A stretch of DNA of 8,580 bases from an uncultured Haemophilus sp. (GTDB taxonomy: Bacteria > Pseudomonadota > Gammaproteobacteria > Enterobacterales > Pasteurellaceae). The position numbers were made by a program, and so were the translations under genes. The stretch is from positions 1 through 8,580 of the forward strand of contig CABSXY010000074.1 of NCBI GenBank assembly GCA_902481695.1. The letters are read 5' to 3'. How positions within the stretch are numbered: position 1 is the first letter of the stretch; the number at the start of each line of letters is the position of its first letter. This document shows positions 5,845 to 8,580 of the stretch, piece by piece. The notes under the pieces were generated by a model that searched no databases, had not been told where the DNA came from, and saw only the letters and a program-made list of their open reading frames with translations.

Positions 5845-6900
5845 ATGGCGCTGTTAGATATTCGCAATCTTAATATTGAAATTCAAACACCAAACGGTCG
5901 CATGAAAATTGTGGACGGCGTCAATCTTTCGCTTAATGAAGGGGAAATTCTAGGGCTCGTCGGTGAATCAGGTTCAGGTAAAAGTTTAATCGCTAAAGTA
6001 ATCAGTAATTCCATTAAAGATAACTGGATTGTCACCGCTGACCGTTTTCGTTTTAATGATGTTGAATTGCTTAAACTGACGCCGAATCAACGTCGAAAAA
6101 TCGTTGGAAAAGAAATTTCAATGATTTTCCAAGATCCATTAAGCTGCCTTGATCCAAGTCGAAAAATTGGTAAACAGCTTATCCAAAGTATTCCAAACTG
6201 GACCTTTAAAGGCCGTTGGTGGCAGTGGTTTGGTTGGAAAAAACGTCGCGCAATTGAATTACTACACCGTGTGGGTATCAAAGATCACCAAGATATTATG
6301 GCGAGTTATCCTAATGAGCTTACTGAAGGTGAAGGCCAAAAAGTGATGATTGCCGTAGCAGTGGCTAATCAACCTCGTCTATTAATTGCGGACGAACCCA
6401 CGAATTCTTTGGAATCTATTACGGCCTTGCAAATTTTCCGTTTGCTTTCGAGCATGAATCAAAACCAAGGCACAACAATTTTATTAGCCAGTAACGATCT
6501 TAAAAGTATCAGCGAATGGTGTGATAGTATTTCCGTCCTTTATTGTGGGCAAAATACAGAGTCTGGGCCAACCGACCAAATATTAGAAATGCCTCACCAT
6601 CCTTATACACAGGCATTACTTTACTCTGTGCCGGATTTTAGTCGTCCTTTAAATTTTAAAAGCAAATTAGGGACACTAGAAGGTACAGTGCCGATTTTGG
6701 AGCAAATGCCTATTGGTTGTCGTTTAGGGCCTCGATGCCCTTTTGCGCAACGGGAATGCATTCAAAAGCCAAGCCGATATCGTATTAAACAGCATGAGTT
6801 TTCCTGCCATCATCCGATTAATCTTCGAGAACGGCAGTTTAAAGATAAAATTGAAACTTCACCGCTTACGCTCAATACCGACTCAAAAGGAAACGAATAA
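5845..6900 (+). CDS. sapD: Sap ABC transporter ATPase SapD (DppD/OppD type)
   Basis: SapD is a cytoplasmic ATPase that pairs with SapF under SapBC; in E. coli it also confers ATP dependence on Trk potassium uptake. The 351-residue protein shows Walker A GESGSGKS (40-47), Q-loop Q96 (MIFQDP), signature LTEGEGQ (159-165) in place of LSGGQ, and Walker B IADEP (181-185) with catalytic E184. The D-loop is NSLE (187-190) instead of SALD. The switch position reads ASNDL, so N217 replaces the usual histidine. The C-terminal oligo_HPY region (HHPYTQALL, 251-259) has four cysteines, C292-x5-C298-x6-C305-x15-C321, the spacing type that binds a 4Fe-4S cluster in DppD-like proteins. The last ~20 residues are a hydrophilic tail beyond the end of enteric SapD. 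Its ribosome site is weak, so translation is probably coupled to sapC. Confidence 0.95.
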   Translation: MALLDIRNLNIEIQTPNGRMKIVDGVNLSLNEGEILGLVGESGSGKSLIAKVISNSIKDNWIVTADRFRFNDVELLKLTPNQRRKIVGKEISMIFQDPLSCLDPSRKIGKQLIQSIPNWTFKGRWWQWFGWKKRRAIELLHRVGIKDHQDIMASYPNELTEGEGQKVMIAVAVANQPRLLIADEPTNSLESITALQIFRLLSSMNQNQGTTILLASNDLKSISEWCDSISVLYCGQNTESGPTDQILEMPHHPYTQALLYSVPDFSRPLNFKSKLGTLEGTVPILEQMPIGCRLGPRCPFAQRECIQKPSRYRIKQHEFSCHHPINLRERQFKDKIETSPLTLNTDSKGNE

Positions 6901-7703
6901 TGCCATTATTACAAGTGGAAAATCTCAGTAAAACCTTTGATGAACCCACCAAACTTTTGGGCTCAGAGCAATTTTATGCGGTAAAAGACGTCAGTTTTAC
7001 ACTTAACCGTAAAGAAACCCTTGCGATTATTGGTAAAAATGGTTCGGGTAAATCAACATTAGTGAAAATGATTGCGGGAATTACCCCTCCCACATCAGGG
7101 AAAATCTTATTTAATGGCTTACCATTACAATTTGAAGATTTTCACTATCGTGCACAGCATATTCGAATGGTTTTCCAAGATGCAAATTCAGCGTTTAACC
7201 CTCGCTTAAATATTGGGCAAGCCTTAGATGCACCACTACGATTAATTACCGATTGGGATGAAGAAACGCGTAATGAAAAAATCTTTGAAACGCTTTCATT
7301 AGTCGGACTTTATCCTGATTATACGAATCTTAAAATCAAGCATTTATCTGTCAGTCAAAAACAACGGATCGCCTTGGCTCGTGCACTGATTCTTCAACCC
7401 GAGATCATTATTATTGATGATGCATTGAGTACATTAGATGCCTCTGTGCGTATTCAATTGCTTAATCTGATTTTAGATTTACAAGAACATTTAGGCATTT
7501 CCTATATTTATATTGGACAAAATTTAGGCATTATCAAACATATTGCAGATCAAGTTTTGGTGATGGATGATGGTGAAATTATCGAATCTGGTACACCAAG
7601 AGAGATCTTTTCTAATCCTCAAAATAATATTACTCGCCTGCTTGTAGAAAGCCATTTTGGTCAATTACTTGATGAAAATGCTTGGCAAACAACGACTTCC
7701 TAA
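6900..7703 (+). CDS. sapF: Sap ABC transporter ATPase SapF (DppF/OppF type)
   Basis: SapF is the partner ATPase of SapD. The 267-residue protein, about the size of enteric SapF, has an intact Walker A GKNGSGKS (45-52), Q-loop Q93 (VFQDAN) and D-loop STLD (177-180). Other catalytic motifs depart from consensus: the signature is LSVSQ (149-153) for LSGGQ, Walker B ends IIIIDDA so that D174 (GAT at 7419-7421) stands for the catalytic glutamate, and the switch position reads IGQNLG so that N208 (AAT at 7521-7523) stands for histidine. The enteric protein, as I recall it, has DEA and TQH at these places. Reading frame and codon use look normal, so this is not a decaying gene. The ATG overlaps the sapD stop as TAATG, with AAGGA (6887-6891) eight bases upstream. 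Last sap gene. Confidence 0.95.
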   Translation: MPLLQVENLSKTFDEPTKLLGSEQFYAVKDVSFTLNRKETLAIIGKNGSGKSTLVKMIAGITPPTSGKILFNGLPLQFEDFHYRAQHIRMVFQDANSAFNPRLNIGQALDAPLRLITDWDEETRNEKIFETLSLVGLYPDYTNLKIKHLSVSQKQRIALARALILQPEIIIIDDALSTLDASVRIQLLNLILDLQEHLGISYIYIGQNLGIIKHIADQVLVMDDGEIIESGTPREIFSNPQNNITRLLVESHFGQLLDENAWQTTTS

Positions 7704-7757
7704 TTCTCTTTAAAATAAGTTAGGCATAGACATCTCAAAAAAACGTCTTTAAAATTG

Positions 7758-7766
7758 ACCGCTCTT
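7758..7766 (-). repeat. Degenerate uptake sequence after sapF
   Basis: ACCGCTCTT is one mismatch from ACCGCACTT. The longer stretch 7751-7768 matches positions 94-111, the right arm of the sodC terminator, with one mismatch, but no left arm exists here: positions 7737-7750 are A-rich followed by CGTCTTT. It therefore cannot form the usual hairpin terminator. It lies in the 95-base gap between sapF and the next gene. Confidence 0.5.
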
Positions 7767-7786
7767 TTCACTCTTTTTAACAAAAC

Positions 7787-7790
7787 AGGA
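7787..7790 (+). promoter_or_regulatory. Ribosome binding site of the BASS transporter gene
   Basis: AGGA, within CAGGAAAG, lies eight bases before the ATG at 7799. It supports this start over the in-frame ATG at codon 11 (7829). A TTGACC at 7755-7760 resembles a -35 element but no convincing -10 follows at 16-18 bases. Confidence 0.65.
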
Positions 7791-7798
7791 AAGCAATT

Positions 7799-8580
7799 AT
7801 GCAAGCGTTATTAAAACTCACTAACTTTATGAGCAAAACTTTCGCATTATGGGCGATTGTTTTTGCTCTTCTCGCCTTTCTCTTCCCTGAGCAATTCAAA
7901 ATTTTTGTACCATGCATTCCTTACCTTTTAGGTTTGGTGATGTTTGGTATGGGAATTACCTTAACTTTTGCTGATTTCACTGAAGTGGCTAAACACCCTA
8001 AATCAGTATTCATTGGTGTAGCAGGGCAATTTATTATTATGCCGGCTATTGCCTTTGGATTAGCAAAAGCCTTTGATTTACCGGCTGATTTAGCGGTTGG
8101 AGTGATTCTTGTGGGGGCTTGCCCGGGTGGTACTTCATCAAACGTAATGACTTACTTAGCAAAAGGTAACACCGCGCTTTCTGTCGCTTGTACGACAATC
8201 TCAACCTTACTTTCGCCAATATTAACGCCTGCTATTTTCTATGTATTAGCAAGCCAATGGTTAGATATTAATGCGGGCGCGATGTTTATGTCTGTATTAC
8301 AAATGGTATTATTCCCAATTTTCTTAGGTTTAGTTGTTCGTGCACTCTTCAAAAAACAGGTGGAACAAGCAAGCCAAACTATGCCATTAGTGTCTGTTAT
8401 TTCTATTGTATTAATCCTTGCAGCCGTCGTAGCAGTAAGTAAAGATAAGATCGTAGAATCTGGCCTATTAATTTTCAGCGTAGTGGTTTTACATAACTGC
8501 TTAGGCTATTTAATTGGTTACTTTGCAGCAAAATTATTTAAACTTAATACTGCAGATAGTAAAGCAGTAGCAATTGAAGT
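7799..8580 (+). CDS. Bile acid:sodium symporter (BASS) family transporter, 3' end outside the window
   Basis: The first 260 codons of a gene that continues past the window edge; family members are usually a little over 300 residues. It encodes an inner-membrane transporter of the BASS (SBF) superfamily, which use sodium to move organic anions; in bacteria known substrates include pantoate-type compounds as well as bile acids, so the substrate here cannot be named. The family signature GACPGGTSSNVMTYLAKGN is at 106-124. Hydrophobic helices are visible near 14-30, 41-60, 69-90, 97-112, 127-150, 162-182, 196-213 and 222-246. The window ends at AVAIEV, just where the second sodium-site motif (E-G-x-Q-N type) should begin. 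Same direction as sap; no terminator is visible between them, so partial co-transcription is possible. No promoter was convincing. Confidence 0.93.
   Translation, partial: MQALLKLTNFMSKTFALWAIVFALLAFLFPEQFKIFVPCIPYLLGLVMFGMGITLTFADFTEVAKHPKSVFIGVAGQFIIMPAIAFGLAKAFDLPADLAVGVILVGACPGGTSSNVMTYLAKGNTALSVACTTISTLLSPILTPAIFYVLASQWLDINAGAMFMSVLQMVLFPIFLGLVVRALFKKQVEQASQTMPLVSVISIVLILAAVVAVSKDKIVESGLLIFSVVVLHNCLGYLIGYFAAKLFKLNTADSKAVAIE

Noticed and set aside
6087..6346. Open frames on both strands within sapD
   Set aside because: Both are shadows of the SapD nucleotide-binding domain; no start signals.
6900..7703. SapF as a pseudogene because of its altered motifs
   Set aside because: The frame is intact, Walker A, Q-loop and D-loop are preserved, the length is normal and it is translationally coupled to sapD.

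Overview
The window looks like chromosomal DNA from a Pasteurellaceae bacterium of the Haemophilus group. It is AT-rich and carries six exact copies of the Haemophilus-type DNA uptake signal sequence (AAGTGCGGT or its complement). The proteins are closest, from memory, to Haemophilus and then to enteric homologues. The SodC protein closely resembles the 187-residue Cu,Zn superoxide dismutase of Haemophilus parainfluenzae, so that species or a close relative is the best guess. No phage, insertion sequence, tRNA, rRNA or CRISPR array is visible.

Layout. Positions 1-130 hold only downstream sequence and a strong hairpin terminator made from two inverted uptake sequences. On the minus strand follow sodC (131-694, periplasmic Cu,Zn superoxide dismutase) and, upstream of it, ycjX (801-2210, a P-loop protein of the YcjX/DUF463 family). 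An 88-base divergent region (2211-2298) separates ycjX from the plus-strand operon sapABCDF (2299-7703). This is a peptide-family ABC importer: periplasmic binding protein SapA, permeases SapB and SapC, ATPases SapD and SapF. The five genes are packed with 1-base, 11-base and 1-base overlaps and one 3-base gap. After a 95-base gap with no obvious terminator, a bile acid:sodium symporter (BASS) family transporter begins at 7799 and runs off the right edge.

How the genes fit together. In Haemophilus influenzae the Sap system is known for binding host antimicrobial peptides and haem and for a link to potassium uptake. In Escherichia coli SapD confers ATP dependence on the Trk potassium systems. 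SodC removes periplasmic superoxide. The segment therefore has a host-stress and envelope flavour. ycjX beside sapA recalls the enteric region where sapABCDF, pspF/pspABCDE and ycjX-ycjF-tyrR lie near each other, but here the psp genes are absent between them and sodC follows ycjX.

The most notable observation is in the ABC machinery. Both ATPases carry asparagine where the switch (H-loop) histidine normally lies. SapF also has aspartate for the catalytic glutamate and LSVSQ for LSGGQ. SapD has LTEGE as its signature, and the SapC EAA loop has Leu-Leu for Ala-Ala. This is otherwise a normal, intact operon, so the pattern suggests an ABC complex specialised for slow hydrolysis or nucleotide sensing. 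No wholly new system was found.
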